NCBI RefSeq assembly: GCF_002285795.1
Contig: NZ_CP022961.1
Location: 3,352,001-3,416,000 of the forward strand
Reading direction: 5' to 3'
From: Plantactinospora sp. KBS50
Lineage (GTDB): Bacteria; Actinomycetota; Actinomycetes; Mycobacteriales; Micromonosporaceae
DNA: 64,000 bases
The position numbers and the translations under genes were made by a program. This document shows, in pieces, positions 1 through 8,619 of this stretch. Positions within the stretch are counted from its first letter, which is position 1. Every line of letters starts with the position of its first letter. The notes beneath the pieces were generated by a model. It did not search any database, was not told where the DNA came from, and saw only the letters and a list, made by a program, of their open reading frames with translations.

Positions 1-4
1 CGAA

Positions 5-21
5 TGGCTCCCACGGAGCCA
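5..21 (-). terminator. Small hairpin downstream of the NYN-LOTUS gene
   Basis: Two perfect 7-base arms (TGGCTCC and GGAGCCA) flank a 3-base loop. The hairpin lies 40 bases past the stop of the minus-strand gene that begins at 1167, so a terminator role is plausible. There is no clear U-tract. The other bases of 1-60 show no coding feature. Confidence 0.4.
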
Positions 22-60
22 CACCGGAGGCGCCGGAAAAACGTGGGGTGAGGATCCCGG

Positions 61-1167
61 TCAGGCGCCGGGCGGGGCGAGCAGGTAGTCGTCCGCCTCG
101 GAACTCCAGCGCAACCCGACCGCACCGGTCGTGGCGGCCGCCTTGCAGAACTGGAGAAAGCTGCGGTAGCCGAGCTTCTTCTCGCTGAAGTCGGGGCGGA
201 CCCGCAGCAACTGGTTCTTCAACCCGGACAGCGCCACCGCGCCGTCCCGGCCGACCTGGTCGACGACCACCGAACGGAGCAGGCCGAACGCGGTCTCCCG
301 GTCGCCGTGCTCGGGCAGCGAGACCTCCGGATCGCCCTTGGCCGGCCCCTCCGCCAGCTCGACCACGGTGTTGCCGGCGAGGTGGCGCAGCAGCTCGCCG
401 AAGGTGCGGAAGCCGTAGTCCGACTCGCTGAACGTGGGATCCTTGCGCAGCAGGGTGCGCTTCAGCGTGGAGGCGGTGACGGCCCCGCTGGAACTGCCCT
501 GCAGCCCGGCCACCGTCTGCGCCACCAGCACCGAGAGGCTGTCGACGTCGCGCGCCGGCTCCTCGCCGGCCGCCCGGCCGTCGGGCGCCGCCGTCTCCTC
601 CGGCGGCTCGGGCCGGGCCGGCTCCGCGGCGGCGCCGCGGTCCACGGCCGGCCGTTCCGGTCGCCCCCGCCGACCCCGGGTGGCCGGGACCTCGACACCC
701 TCCAGCCGGTCGTAGTACAGGAACTCGTCGCAGGCCGGCGGCAGCAGCGCGGACGTGGAGCGCTCCACGCCGACCCCGATGACCTGCTTGTTCAGCTCGC
801 GCAGCTTGTACACCAGCGGGGTGAAGTCGCTGTCCCCGGTGCAGATCACGAACGTCGAGATGTAGCCCCGCTCGAACGCCAGCTCGACCGCGTCGACGGC
901 CATCTTGATGTCGGCGGCGTTCTTGCGGGCCGCCCCCATCCGCTGCGGGATCTCGATGAGTTCCACGTGCGACCGGGTGAGCATCCGGCGGTCCTCGTCG
1001 AAGTAGGACCAGTCCGCGTACGCCCGGCGCACCACCACGCGCCCCCGCTCGGCGAGGGCGTCGGCGATGGGCCGGAAGTCGAAGGCCATGCCGCCGAGAT
1101 TGTCCCGCGCGCCCAGCGCGAGGTTCTCGTAGTCGAGGAACAGGGCGATACGGTCTTCTTGCTCCAT
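61..1167 (-). CDS. NYN (PIN-like) domain protein with two OST-HTH/LOTUS domains
   Basis: Predicted cytoplasmic RNA-related protein of 368 aa. The first ~160 residues are an NYN domain: FLDYENLALG near residue 10, KNAADIKMAVDAV near 90, and CTGDSDFTPL, which supplies the acidic residues of the PIN-like metal site. A low-complexity Pro/Glu/Arg linker follows. Two OST-HTH/LOTUS-like repeats then occupy about 210-285 and 290-365, each with a K-x-x-LL-R-x-x-P-x-FSE-x-x-x-G-[FY]RSF/RTF pattern. This NYN plus LOTUS arrangement is known in bacteria and resembles eukaryotic Limkain/MARF1. NYN proteins are usually RNases and LOTUS domains bind RNA, but the target here is unknown. The start is the ATG at 1167, because homology begins there; the open frame upstream encodes the next gene out of phase. 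Confidence 0.85.
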   Translation of the reverse strand: MEQEDRIALFLDYENLALGARDNLGGMAFDFRPIADALAERGRVVVRRAYADWSYFDEDRRMLTRSHVELIEIPQRMGAARKNAADIKMAVDAVELAFERGYISTFVICTGDSDFTPLVYKLRELNKQVIGVGVERSTSALLPPACDEFLYYDRLEGVEVPATRGRRGRPERPAVDRGAAAEPARPEPPEETAAPDGRAAGEEPARDVDSLSVLVAQTVAGLQGSSSGAVTASTLKRTLLRKDPTFSESDYGFRTFGELLRHLAGNTVVELAEGPAKGDPEVSLPEHGDRETAFGLLRSVVVDQVGRDGAVALSGLKNQLLRVRPDFSEKKLGYRSFLQFCKAAATTGAVGLRWSSEADDYLLAPPGA

Positions 1168-1196
1168 GGCGGCCAGCCTAGTGGCAGGCCGGGGTG

Positions 1197-1745
1197 CTAG
1201 CCGCGGCGCGCCGCCGCGTCCCGGCCGACCGATCCGCGTTCCCAGACGATGTGCAGTCCGGACTCCCCCGGCGCCTCGGGGTCGCACGGCACCCGGGCGG
1301 CCTCGGTGAAGCCGGCCTTGGCGGCGACCCGGCCCGAGGCGGCGTTCGCCGCGTCGTGCCGGATCGCCACGCGTTCGATGTCGGGCAGGTCGAGGGCCAC
1401 CCGGGCGAGCGCCGCGGCCAGCGTGGTCGCGAAGCCCTTTCCGGTCTGGTCGGTGCGGATCCAGTAGCCGATCTCCAGGATGCCCGGCCCCATCCGCGTC
1501 ATCAGGCCGGCGGAGCCGATCAGGTCGCCCACCGCGGTGAAGGCCGCGTACTGGAAGGCCGTGCCACCCCGCCAGCCGGCGTCGGACAGCTCGATGAAGG
1601 CCCGCGCGTCGGCGACGTCGTAGTGGTCGTGCGCCCAGGGCATGAACGGCCGCAGTTGCGCCAGCGAGGCTCGGACGACCTCGGCCAGGTCCGCCGCCCA
1701 CTCCGGCTCCCAGCGCTTGAGCACCACGTCGCCCGCGTTGATCAT
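1197..1745 (-). CDS. GNAT family N-acetyltransferase (RimJ/RimL-like)
   Basis: About 182 aa with the acetyl-CoA fold of the RimJ/RimL branch. It has an N-terminal substrate lobe (LKRWEPEWAADLAEVV), the central strand IGSAGLM, the strand EIGYWIRTDQTGKGFATTLAAAL that forms the CoA pyrophosphate loop, and the late AANAASGRVAAKAGF helix. It would transfer acetyl from acetyl-CoA to an N-terminal or small-molecule amine; the substrate cannot be read. The ATG at 1745 is used here. Two GTG codons (1760 and 1763) sit behind an AGGA and may be the true start, adding 5-6 residues. It ends 29 bases before the NYN gene starts, so the two are probably co-transcribed. Confidence 0.8.
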   Translation of the reverse strand: MINAGDVVLKRWEPEWAADLAEVVRASLAQLRPFMPWAHDHYDVADARAFIELSDAGWRGGTAFQYAAFTAVGDLIGSAGLMTRMGPGILEIGYWIRTDQTGKGFATTLAAALARVALDLPDIERVAIRHDAANAASGRVAAKAGFTEAARVPCDPEAPGESGLHIVWERGSVGRDAAARRG

Positions 1746-1863
1746 TTCCGGTGGTTCCACCACCCGATCCTGGCGCCGACCGGGCGCCGGTGGCAAACCG
1801 GTTCGCCGCCCGGCCGGGTCCGCACGCGGGACGTACGGTCGCCGGCCGGGCGGCGGGAATCCG

Positions 1864-3333
1864 CTACTGCAGACTCCACTGCTGGTTGCTGCCGCCGCTG
1901 CACGCGTACAACTGGATCTTCGTACCGTTCGCCGTACCCGCACCCACAGCGTCCAGACAACGCCCCGACTGCACCCCACTGATCGAACCGTTCGAATTCA
2001 CGTTCCACTGCTGGTTCGCCTGACCATTGCAGTCCCAGATGACCACCTGCGTACCGTTGGCAGTCCCCTGCCCGTACGCATCCAGGCACTTGTTCCCCAA
2101 CACCTGCAACTGCTTGCCCGACGTGTACGTCCACAACTGCCCCGAGGTGTTCCAGCAGTCGTACAACTGCACCTGCGCACCGTTCGTACCGCTACCGTTC
2201 GGCACGTCGATACACCGACCCGACCCGGTCCCCCGGATGTGCTGGCCGCTGCCGGTCGAGGTGGACGTCGAGTAGCCGGCCGCGTTGATGTTGGCCTGGA
2301 CCGAGTTCTCGGTGGCGTCGGTCGGATATCCGGAGGTCATCACGCCCTCGTAGAAGGTGCCGGCCGCACCGATGCTGTTGTCGCCGCCGATGCCCAGGAT
2401 GATGGCGCCTTCCTTCTTCATCGGGTTGTAGCCCGAGGCGTTCGGCCTGACCCCGTTGTAGAAGGTGGAGAGGCTGCCGGACTGGGCGTTGCCGCCGCGG
2501 ATGGCCCAGTGGTTCGGCTCGCCCTTGATGATCGCCGTGGTGAACCGGTAGTTGATGGTCGGGTCGTTGGCGTTGTAGCGCGTGTTGACGCCGGAGAAGA
2601 GGCCGTTCTCCAGGTCGGCCATGATCCACGGCCCGTTGCCGCTGCCGTACCCCCAGACCTTGATGTTGCCGAAGTAGATGGCCTCCATGGTGCCGTTGCC
2701 GTTGTCCCGGCTGTTGGTCTCGGCGTTGCCGTAGTCGAAGCAGCAGCCGCCGTTGTAGTGCGTGCCGTCGAAGATCGCGTACATGCCCTCGGGCTGGTCG
2801 CCGGTGGCCACGCCGTTGGTGGAGTTGTTGCGGTAGCCGGTGCCGGGAGACACGTACACGCCGTACGCCTTGTGGCCACCCACACTGATCGGCGCGGCGG
2901 TGGCGTTGGCCAGGTTGTCGTAGCCGCCGGCGGCCGGACCGCTGAACCCGCCGGGCGGGGCCTGGGTCAGGTCGTTGCCCCGGCCGCTCTGGTCGTAGAT
3001 GCGGGAGATGACGCAGGTGGTGTTTGCGCAGAACGAGTCCTGGATGGACGCGTCGGCCACCCCGCCGGCGGTCAGCGGGGTGATGCTGCGGTACGTGTTG
3101 TCCGAGGCCCGACGGACCTGGTACAGGTAGCCGGTGTAGGAGCCGTACAGCGCCCGGGTGGTGCTGTGCGCGGCCACACACGGGGTGCCACCGGACGCGT
3201 AGATGTCGCACGGCCCGGTGGTGGCCGCCGCGGCCGGCGAGGTGGCGATGACCGACGCGCCCGCGCCGGTGGCAAGGAGGAGCAGCGGGATCCACGCCGC
3301 CGCCAACCGGCGGCCGGGTCTTCCTTGGTTCAT
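1864..3333 (-). CDS. Secreted alpha-L-arabinofuranosidase, GH54 catalytic domain + C-terminal CBM13
   Basis: 489 aa. Residues 1-37 are a signal peptide (arginines, LLLLATGAG, AAAA cleavage region). Residues ~38-355 match the GH54 arabinofuranosidase B catalytic domain: [22 protein letters not shown], the vicinal CC of [15 protein letters not shown] and IGGDNS. The Glu of ADLENG and the Asp of IGGDNS lie 44 and 76 residues apart from the previous landmark, which matches the spacing of Glu221 and Asp297 in the characterised Aspergillus enzyme. They are therefore the likely nucleophile and acid/base. Residues ~363-489 are a ricin-type CBM13 with three CLD/QQW repeats, identical in DNA to the module of the GH10 gene. 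It should release arabinose side chains from arabinoxylan outside the cell. GAGGA sits 5 bases before ATG 3333. LacI-type operators lie upstream. Confidence 0.92.
   Translation of the reverse strand: MNQGRPGRRLAAAWIPLLLLATGAGASVIATSPAAAATTGPCDIYASGGTPCVAAHSTTRALYGSYTGYLYQVRRASDNTYRSITPLTAGGVADASIQDSFCANTTCVISRIYDQSGRGNDLTQAPPGGFSGPAAGGYDNLANATAAPISVGGHKAYGVYVSPGTGYRNNSTNGVATGDQPEGMYAIFDGTHYNGGCCFDYGNAETNSRDNGNGTMEAIYFGNIKVWGYGSGNGPWIMADLENGLFSGVNTRYNANDPTINYRFTTAIIKGEPNHWAIRGGNAQSGSLSTFYNGVRPNASGYNPMKKEGAIILGIGGDNSIGAAGTFYEGVMTSGYPTDATENSVQANINAAGYSTSTSTGSGQHIRGTGSGRCIDVPNGSGTNGAQVQLYDCWNTSGQLWTYTSGKQLQVLGNKCLDAYGQGTANGTQVVIWDCNGQANQQWNVNSNGSISGVQSGRCLDAVGAGTANGTKIQLYACSGGSNQQWSLQ
1876..2243. 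repeat. 368-bp CBM13 cassette, copy A (identical to 35987-36354)
   Basis: Every base of this segment matches 35987-36354. The repeat covers almost exactly the CBM13 module of the GH54 gene, from within the HIRGTG motif to the last QQWS. Flanks diverge at once on both sides. On the coding strand five of seven leucines are TTG and glycine is often GGT/GGG, unlike the CTG/GGC usage of the flanking catalytic domain. This looks like recent domain copying or gene conversion. Confidence 0.95.
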
Positions 3334-3359
3334 CGATTCCTCCGCGGGGGTTACGGGGA

Positions 3360-3373
3360 TGTGAACGATAACA
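3360..3373. promoter_or_regulatory. LacI-type operator candidate upstream of GH54
   Basis: TGTGAACGATAACA differs at two positions from the perfect site at 3652. It sits 27 bases upstream of the GH54 start codon. AACGAT and ATCGTT also form an inverted repeat here (3364-3378). Related sites occur at 39762, 40103 and 47459, each before a hemicellulose gene. Confidence 0.6.
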
Positions 3374-3651
3374 TCGTTGTTTAGCATCCTGTTTACATCG
3401 GTGAATGTCAACGCCCCAGGTCCCCGCCGCGGATCCATCCCGGCCACTCGGGCCGCCCGCCCCCGCTCGCCGCACCCCGGCGGCCGGAACCCCCACCCAG
3501 CCATGGGACTCCGTGCGACAGCGGCCGAACCCGGAGTCCGTCCCGGGTCCGGCCGGCCGGCGGGCCGAGCGGCGCGCCGGAAACGGCAGGACCGATCCGT
3601 ACGACCGCCGGCCGCCCACCCACCGGACGTACGAAAAACATTATTTGTCTA

Positions 3652-3665
3652 TGTTATCGATAACA
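3652..3665. promoter_or_regulatory. LacI-type operator (perfect 14-bp palindrome)
   Basis: TGTTATCGATAACA is a perfect palindrome in the 341-base gap between the GNAT gene stop (3675) and the GH54 start (3333). It lies next to an AT-rich stretch (3634-3652) that is a good candidate for the GH54 promoter. The rest of 3374-3640 shows no coding feature. The regulator gene is not in this window. Confidence 0.7.
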
Positions 3666-3674
3666 ACACTGTGG

Positions 3675-4598
3675 TCAACGCCGGGCGACGGTCGCCGCCG
3701 GCCCGGCGGAGACGACCAGGTGGGCCATGTCCACCACCGGCCGGTACCCGAGGGCCGCGTAGATCCGGTTCGAGGTCGGGTTCGCCTGGTCGGTGAAGAG
3801 GCACACCCGGGCTCCCCCGGCCCGGATCCGCTGCGACACCTCGGCCACGGCGTTGCTGGCCCAGCCCCGACCCCGCTGCCCGGGCGGGGTGTACACCGGA
3901 CCGACCCGGGCCACCCCGAAGGCCGGCGGGCTGGCGGCCGTGAGGTGCACCGCCTCTCCCCGCCCGTCCCGCCAGAGCCAGACCCACCCGGCCCGGATCC
4001 GGCGCCGCAGGTCCTCCCGATCGACCGCGTCGTGCGCATCCGCCCGCGCCCGGCCCGCCTGCTCGTCGGCATCGCCGCGGAAGGCGACCCACCACCGCAC
4101 GACCAGGTCCAGGTCATCCTCCGTGGCCACCGCCAGGCGGCCCGGTACCCGCGCCGGCGCCACCAGGTCGCCGAGTTCGTGCAACCGGGTGTGCACGCCG
4201 ACGCGTACCCGGCCGCCGCCGAGACGGGCCAGTTCGGCGGCGCACCGGTCGACAGCGGGCAGCGCACCGTTGATCCCGCCTACCTCCTCCGCCCGGGAGT
4301 GCAGCGCCCGGGCCAGGGCGACCGCCGCGTCGTCGGGCATCGACAGCAGGTACGGCGGGTACGGCGGGAAGGTCGCGGTCCGCATCGCGGCGCCGGTCAC
4401 CGCGCCGGCGGCGTCCCGGACCACCAGCCACCAGGTACGGTCGGGCCGGGTTCGCTCCGGCGCCGGCTGCGCCGCGGCGCGGTGCGCCATCGTCGTCACC
4501 ACGGTGCTGACCACCGCGTCGGCGGCCAGATGGTCACCGGCCGCCGCGAGGAACGCGCCGGGATCCGCGTGGAACTCCAGGGACGGACTCTCGGCCAT
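3675..4598 (-). CDS. GNAT family N-acetyltransferase (two-lobed, 307 aa)
   Basis: 307 aa, longer than a single GNAT domain. The N-terminal half (~1-140) looks like a degenerate GNAT-like lobe. The C-terminal half has the clear acetyl-CoA site: VGPVYTPPGQRGRGWASNAVAEVS (R-G-x-G-W/A loop) near 235-260, then CLFTDQANPTSNRIYAALGYRPV. FR-[46]-like N-acyltransferases have this organisation, but the acceptor is unknown. ATG 4598 is the only good start. The stop lies only 10 bases from the operator at 3652, so that operator belongs to the downstream GH54 gene. Confidence 0.8.
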   Translation of the reverse strand: MAESPSLEFHADPGAFLAAAGDHLAADAVVSTVVTTMAHRAAAQPAPERTRPDRTWWLVVRDAAGAVTGAAMRTATFPPYPPYLLSMPDDAAVALARALHSRAEEVGGINGALPAVDRCAAELARLGGGRVRVGVHTRLHELGDLVAPARVPGRLAVATEDDLDLVVRWWVAFRGDADEQAGRARADAHDAVDREDLRRRIRAGWVWLWRDGRGEAVHLTAASPPAFGVARVGPVYTPPGQRGRGWASNAVAEVSQRIRAGGARVCLFTDQANPTSNRIYAALGYRPVVDMAHLVVSAGPAATVARR

Positions 4599-4657
4599 GC
4601 CGGCAAGCTACTCGGCGGGCCGCCGTACCGGCACGGGGTTTTCCCGCGCTGCGGCCG

Positions 4658-5296
4658 TCACCCGGTCCGGGCCAGCCGCCAGAGGTTGTCCACCCGGGTA
4701 CCCGGCACGCCCTCCGGCGACGGGCAGGGACGCTGCACCGCTTCCCGCGCCTGCACCCGCCACCCCGCAGGCAGGGCCAGGCTCTCCAGGACCTCGTCCA
4801 GGGTCGGGAAGACCGCGTCGAACGGGTGGTCGTGCTCCCCCTGCCAGGACGGCCACCCGCCGTGCATCACCAGCAGCAACGTTCCGCCCGGCGCCACCGC
4901 CGCGGCGGCCCGGCGCAGCACCGCGTCCTGGGCCAGGGCCACCGGCGACTGCAGGAACTGGGCACTGACCAGGTCGTAGTGCCCGGCCGGGAAGGTGACC
5001 CCCAGTTCGTGCCGTTGCCAGGACGTCCGTTCGGCGACGCCCGCCTGCGCGGCGTGCGCGGCGGCGCGCTCCAGCGCGGTCTGCGCGATGTCCACCCCGG
5101 TGACCTGCCAGCCCTGCCGCGCCAGCCAGACGGCGTCGGCGCCCTCGCCGCACCCCAGGTCGAGGGCGGTGCCGGGGGTCAGCCCGGTGACCTCACGGAC
5201 CAGCAGCGGGTTGGGCTTCCCGCTCCAGACCCGGTCGCTGTCGCGGTACCGCTGCTCCCAGAACAGCGCCGCTTCGGTGGGGGACGTACTGGACAT
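4658..5296 (-). CDS. Class I SAM-dependent methyltransferase
   Basis: 212 aa. The SAM-binding motif I is VTGLTPGTALDLGCGEGADA (DLGCGEG at about residue 46), followed by the acidic end of strand 2 (VTGVDIAQ) and the post-motif HYDLVSAQFLQSP. The N-terminus (ALFWEQRYRDSDRVWSGKPN) resembles the TehB/thiopurine-methyltransferase-like small-molecule group. The acceptor cannot be told. A strong GAGGAG lies 5 bases before ATG 5296. It is followed by the GNAT gene on the same strand after a 59-base gap. The 191 bases to the divergent ltrA gene hold promoters for both. Confidence 0.82.
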   Translation of the reverse strand: MSSTSPTEAALFWEQRYRDSDRVWSGKPNPLLVREVTGLTPGTALDLGCGEGADAVWLARQGWQVTGVDIAQTALERAAAHAAQAGVAERTSWQRHELGVTFPAGHYDLVSAQFLQSPVALAQDAVLRRAAAAVAPGGTLLLVMHGGWPSWQGEHDHPFDAVFPTLDEVLESLALPAGWRVQAREAVQRPCPSPEGVPGTRVDNLWRLARTG

Positions 5297-5487
5297 GGAT
5301 CTCCTCGTCACGGTGCGGTCCGTGCGGGCGGTGGGTCCGGCCCGCTCGGGGCAGGAATACCCGCTCCCCGGCACGAACGACAAGCGGGCTTGCCATTTCC
5401 GCAAGAACCCTCGACAGGGGCACCGATTTGGCGCGATTGCGCCCTTCTCATGCCGGTTATGCGAGGAAAGGGCGGATAATACGATCC

Positions 5488-6798
5488 GTGACGAGCGCTC
5501 GGGGCGCCCCGGTGGGGCTGGCGGCACCCGGCCTCAAGGTCACCCGCCTCGAACTCTTCTACGACCTGGTGTTCGTCTTCGCCGCCATCCACATCAACGC
5601 GGTGGCGGCCAAGAACCTGCACTTCGTGAGCCTCGTCGCGACCTTCCTGCTCATGGCGGCGCTCTGGCTGGTCTGGTCCCGCTTCGCGCTGCTGGGCAAC
5701 AACCTGCGGGCCGACCAGGGCATCATGCCGATCATCGGATTCATGATCATGGCACTGGTCTTCGTGTCGGTCGCTACGCTGCCGAACTTCGGTCACCAAC
5801 CGCCGCGGCCCCGACCCGGCGTACCCCAGGTGATTCCCGGGGAGTTCGTCTTTCCCACCTGCTACCTGCTGATCTGGATCCTGGAGGCGGTGGCGCTGCG
5901 CGGCGGGGCGCGGCTGCACCCCGACCTGGGCCGCTCCTGGTGGAAGGCGACCCCGCTGCTGGCGGCGAGCACGGTGCTGCTCTTTCTCGCCGCGATCGTG
6001 CCACGAGCGGTGGGCCGGGATGCGGCGGCGGCAACCATCATCGCGTTCTGGATCGGCGCCGTCGGCATCGGCTACCTGACCCTGCTGCGGACCGAGCCGC
6101 TGACCGTCGTCTCCGCCGGGCACTGGGCGGAACGGTACGGCCAGATCATCCTCATCGCACTCGGCGAATCGATCATCTCGCTCGGGCTCGGCGCCAACCT
6201 GTCGACCGTCACCCCGCTCACCGTTCCGGTGATCGGCGGCGCGCTGCTCGGCATCGCGCTGATCTGCGCCCTGTGGTGGACCTACTTCGACATCCGGGCG
6301 TACGCCGCCGAGCAGGTGATGCACCGGACCCACGGCGCCGATCGGAGCCGGCTGGCCCGCGACGCCTACACGCTGCTGCACCTGCCGATGGTCTTCGGCA
6401 TCATCCTGCTGTCGGTGGGCCTGAAGCAGACGATGGCCCACCTGATCGTGCAGACCTCCGAGCAGGGCCAGACCATGCTCGAACCGGCCCGCCTGCCCGT
6501 GCTCTACGGCGGAGTCCTGATCTACCTGCTGGCCCTGCTCGGTTTCCACCTGCGCACCATCGGGTCGGTCGCCCTCGGGTGTGCCCTGCCCATCCCGCTG
6601 ATCGGCGCGCTGCTGCCGTTCGCGCACCGACTGCCCGCGTTCGCGGGGCTGGCGCTGCTCACCACGATCACCATCCTGGGGATAGCGGTCGACGCCGTCC
6701 GGGCGCGCGGCTGGCGGCGGGGCATGCGCCGCCGGCGCCTCGCCGAACAGCGGGCGCTGGAGGCCGAGGAGAGCAGGTGGCGACGGGAGCACCGGTGA
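5488..6798 (+). CDS. ltrA: Low temperature requirement protein A (LtrA) family membrane protein
   Basis: 436 aa, almost wholly hydrophobic, with about 11-12 transmembrane helices. The family signature is at the N-terminus (KVTRLELFYDLVFVFAAIH) together with the central ERYGQIILIALGESI. LtrA was named from a cold-sensitive Listeria mutant; its biochemical role is still unclear. GTG 5488 is chosen because the LtrA homology begins just after it. A GATAAT element at 5475-5480 ends 7 bases before that GTG, so the mRNA may be leaderless. An in-frame start further upstream (5428) would add 20 residues without homology. Confidence 0.88.
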   Translation: MTSARGAPVGLAAPGLKVTRLELFYDLVFVFAAIHINAVAAKNLHFVSLVATFLLMAALWLVWSRFALLGNNLRADQGIMPIIGFMIMALVFVSVATLPNFGHQPPRPRPGVPQVIPGEFVFPTCYLLIWILEAVALRGGARLHPDLGRSWWKATPLLAASTVLLFLAAIVPRAVGRDAAAATIIAFWIGAVGIGYLTLLRTEPLTVVSAGHWAERYGQIILIALGESIISLGLGANLSTVTPLTVPVIGGALLGIALICALWWTYFDIRAYAAEQVMHRTHGADRSRLARDAYTLLHLPMVFGIILLSVGLKQTMAHLIVQTSEQGQTMLEPARLPVLYGGVLIYLLALLGFHLRTIGSVALGCALPIPLIGALLPFAHRLPAFAGLALLTTITILGIAVDAVRARGWRRGMRRRRLAEQRALEAEESRWRREHR

Positions 6799-6875
6799 GC
6801 CCCCGCGGGAGCCGCCACCGGTCCCCTGGGAGGGCCCCGCGCCGCCGCCGGTCCCGCGCGGGTCCCGGCCCCACC

Positions 6876-6903
6876 GCCGGCGCGTCGAAGTCGGCGCGCC
6901 GGC
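6876..6903. terminator. Bidirectional terminator between ltrA and convergent gene
   Basis: Perfect 9-bp stem (GCCGGCGCG with CGCGCCGGC) and a 10-base loop, between the stop at 6798 (+) and the stop at 6917 (-). Confidence 0.65.
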
Positions 6904-6916
6904 CCACGGCCTCAGC

Positions 6917-7630
6917 TCAGGCCAGCAGGATCTCCCGCATGGTCGCGCCCGGGTTCAGGACGCCGACCACCCGCGCGGCGGCGGGATCGTGCACGTCGAC
7001 GGTGTTGTTGCGGCGCATCAGCTCCCGGACCGGCGGCGGCAGCCGGGGCGGATCGTCCATGGCGCCCAGCACCCGTCCGGCGGCCGAGATCAGGCGGGTG
7101 GCCAGCGACGCGGCGTCGGTGTCCACCCGGACCCGGCCGTACTCCCAGCCGGCGACGGTGAGGTCCAGCACCTCGAAGACGTGGCCCACCACCGGGACCG
7201 GGTCGGCCACCCGTTCGAGCCGGGCCGCCCGCGCGCCGACCACCGTGACGGCGGCGGCCAGCTGCGCGTACGGATGGAAGCCGCACGGCAGCGCGAACAG
7301 CGGCCAGCGCAGCGCCGGACCGGCCTCCTTCCACAGCGGGCGGTAGTTGCGGCGGTGCACGACGAGCCGGCGCCCGGTGCGCCGGTGCACGTCGTGCGCC
7401 TGGGCCCGGAGATCCGCGTACGCCTCGTCGGCGACCTCGCCGACCACCCGCGTCGCCACGCAGAGGCCGTCGTCGCCGTCGAGTGCCTGCGCGACCGCCT
7501 CGACCTGGTCGGGGAAGCGGGACCGCACGTCGGCGCCGAACCGCTGCCGGACCTCCCCCAGCAGCGCATCCTGCCGACCCGGATCGAGGGTGACCCGCCG
7601 GCTACCCAGCAACCTCCGCAACCATCGCAT
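6917..7630 (-). CDS. Hypothetical protein, unrecognised family
   Basis: 237 aa. No domain is recognised. The N-terminus is basic (MRWLRRLLGSRRVT). The body is Arg/Ala/Val-rich with the distinctive stretch VVHRRNYRPLWKEAGP and no membrane helix of normal length. ATG 7630 has GAGG four bases upstream; a GTG at 7651 is a weaker alternative. The gene is divergent from the PIG-L deacetylase with a 74-base gap, so the two share a promoter region. That is the only hint of a role. Confidence 0.7.
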   Translation of the reverse strand: MRWLRRLLGSRRVTLDPGRQDALLGEVRQRFGADVRSRFPDQVEAVAQALDGDDGLCVATRVVGEVADEAYADLRAQAHDVHRRTGRRLVVHRRNYRPLWKEAGPALRWPLFALPCGFHPYAQLAAAVTVVGARAARLERVADPVPVVGHVFEVLDLTVAGWEYGRVRVDTDAASLATRLISAAGRVLGAMDDPPRLPPPVRELMRRNNTVDVHDPAAARVVGVLNPGATMREILLA

Positions 7631-7704
7631 CTTGCCTCGATTCAGCAGCACTCCGGACGACGCGGCAATGCTAGATCGTCGGCCCCTGCTCGTAGGGTGG
7701 TGGG

Positions 7705-8535
7705 ATGGCTGAGCGATCTCTGACCCTGATGGCCGTGCACGCGCACCCCGACGACGAGGCCACGAGCACCGGCGGCATCCTCGCCCGGTACGCGGCCGAG
7801 GGCGTTACCACGGTGCTCGTGACCTGCACCGACGGCAGGTGCGGCGACGGGCCGGGTGGCGTCAAGCCCGGCGATCCGGACCACGACCCGAGCGCCGTGG
7901 TGGCGATGCGCCAGGCGGAGCTGGCGGCCAGTTGCGCCGCGCTGAAGGTGACCCACCTGGAGACCCTCGACTACGCCGACTCCGGGATGATGGGCTGGGA
8001 CACCAACGACCTGCCGGGGGCGTTCTGGACCACGCCGGTCGCCGAGGCCGCCGACCGGCTCGCCGAGCTGATCCGGCGCTACCGGCCCGACGTGGTGGTC
8101 ACCTACGACGAGAACGGGTTCTACGGCCACCCGGACCACATCCAGGCGCACCGCGTCACGATGACCGCCGTGCAGCAGACAGAGATCCCGGCGAAGGTGT
8201 ACTGGACCACCGTGCCCCGCAGTGCTTTCCAGGAATTCGGCCGGATCATGCAGGAACTCGGTGTCGAGTTTCCCGAGCCGGAGGCGCCGGCCGAGCAGAC
8301 GCCGCCACTCGGCCTGCCCGACGACGAGATCACCACCTGGGTGGACACGAGCGGATACGGGGGGCAGAAGTTCCAGTCGCTGGCCGCGCACGCCAGCCAG
8401 GCCGAGAACATCTTCTTCCTGCAACTGGGCCAGGAGCGGTTCACCGAGCTGATGGGCGTGGAGACCTTCGTCCGGGTGCGGGACACCACGGCCGCGCCGA
8501 CGCCCGAGGACGACCTGTTCGCCGGCCTGCGCTGA
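7705..8535 (+). CDS. PIG-L family deacetylase (MshB/Mca-like)
   Basis: 276 aa, the usual length for PIG-L zinc deacetylases. The zinc and catalytic motif AHPDDE is at residues 13-18. The second ligand motif is in YGHPDHIQAH near residue 140. In actinomycetes this family includes MshB (mycothiol biosynthesis) and Mca (cleavage of mycothiol conjugates), and the opening LMAVHAHPDDEA is close to Mca. Without an alignment the exact member cannot be fixed, so GlcNAc-type deacetylase or amidase is the safe call. It is cytoplasmic, with no signal peptide. Confidence 0.85.
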   Translation: MAERSLTLMAVHAHPDDEATSTGGILARYAAEGVTTVLVTCTDGRCGDGPGGVKPGDPDHDPSAVVAMRQAELAASCAALKVTHLETLDYADSGMMGWDTNDLPGAFWTTPVAEAADRLAELIRRYRPDVVVTYDENGFYGHPDHIQAHRVTMTAVQQTEIPAKVYWTTVPRSAFQEFGRIMQELGVEFPEPEAPAEQTPPLGLPDDEITTWVDTSGYGGQKFQSLAAHASQAENIFFLQLGQERFTELMGVETFVRVRDTTAAPTPEDDLFAGLR

Positions 8536-8619
8536 GGCCGCAGCTCGCCGGCGCCGGCAGGGCGCCGAGCCGGCGGCGGCTCGCGTGGAACGGACGGATC
8601 ATGAGCCGTCGGTGGCGAC

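Noticed and set aside
3405-4979. Long plus-strand open frame across the GNAT and methyltransferase genes
   Set aside because: It is Arg/Pro/Gly-rich with no domain, and lies opposite two genes with clear family motifs. Long antisense frames are normal at this GC content.
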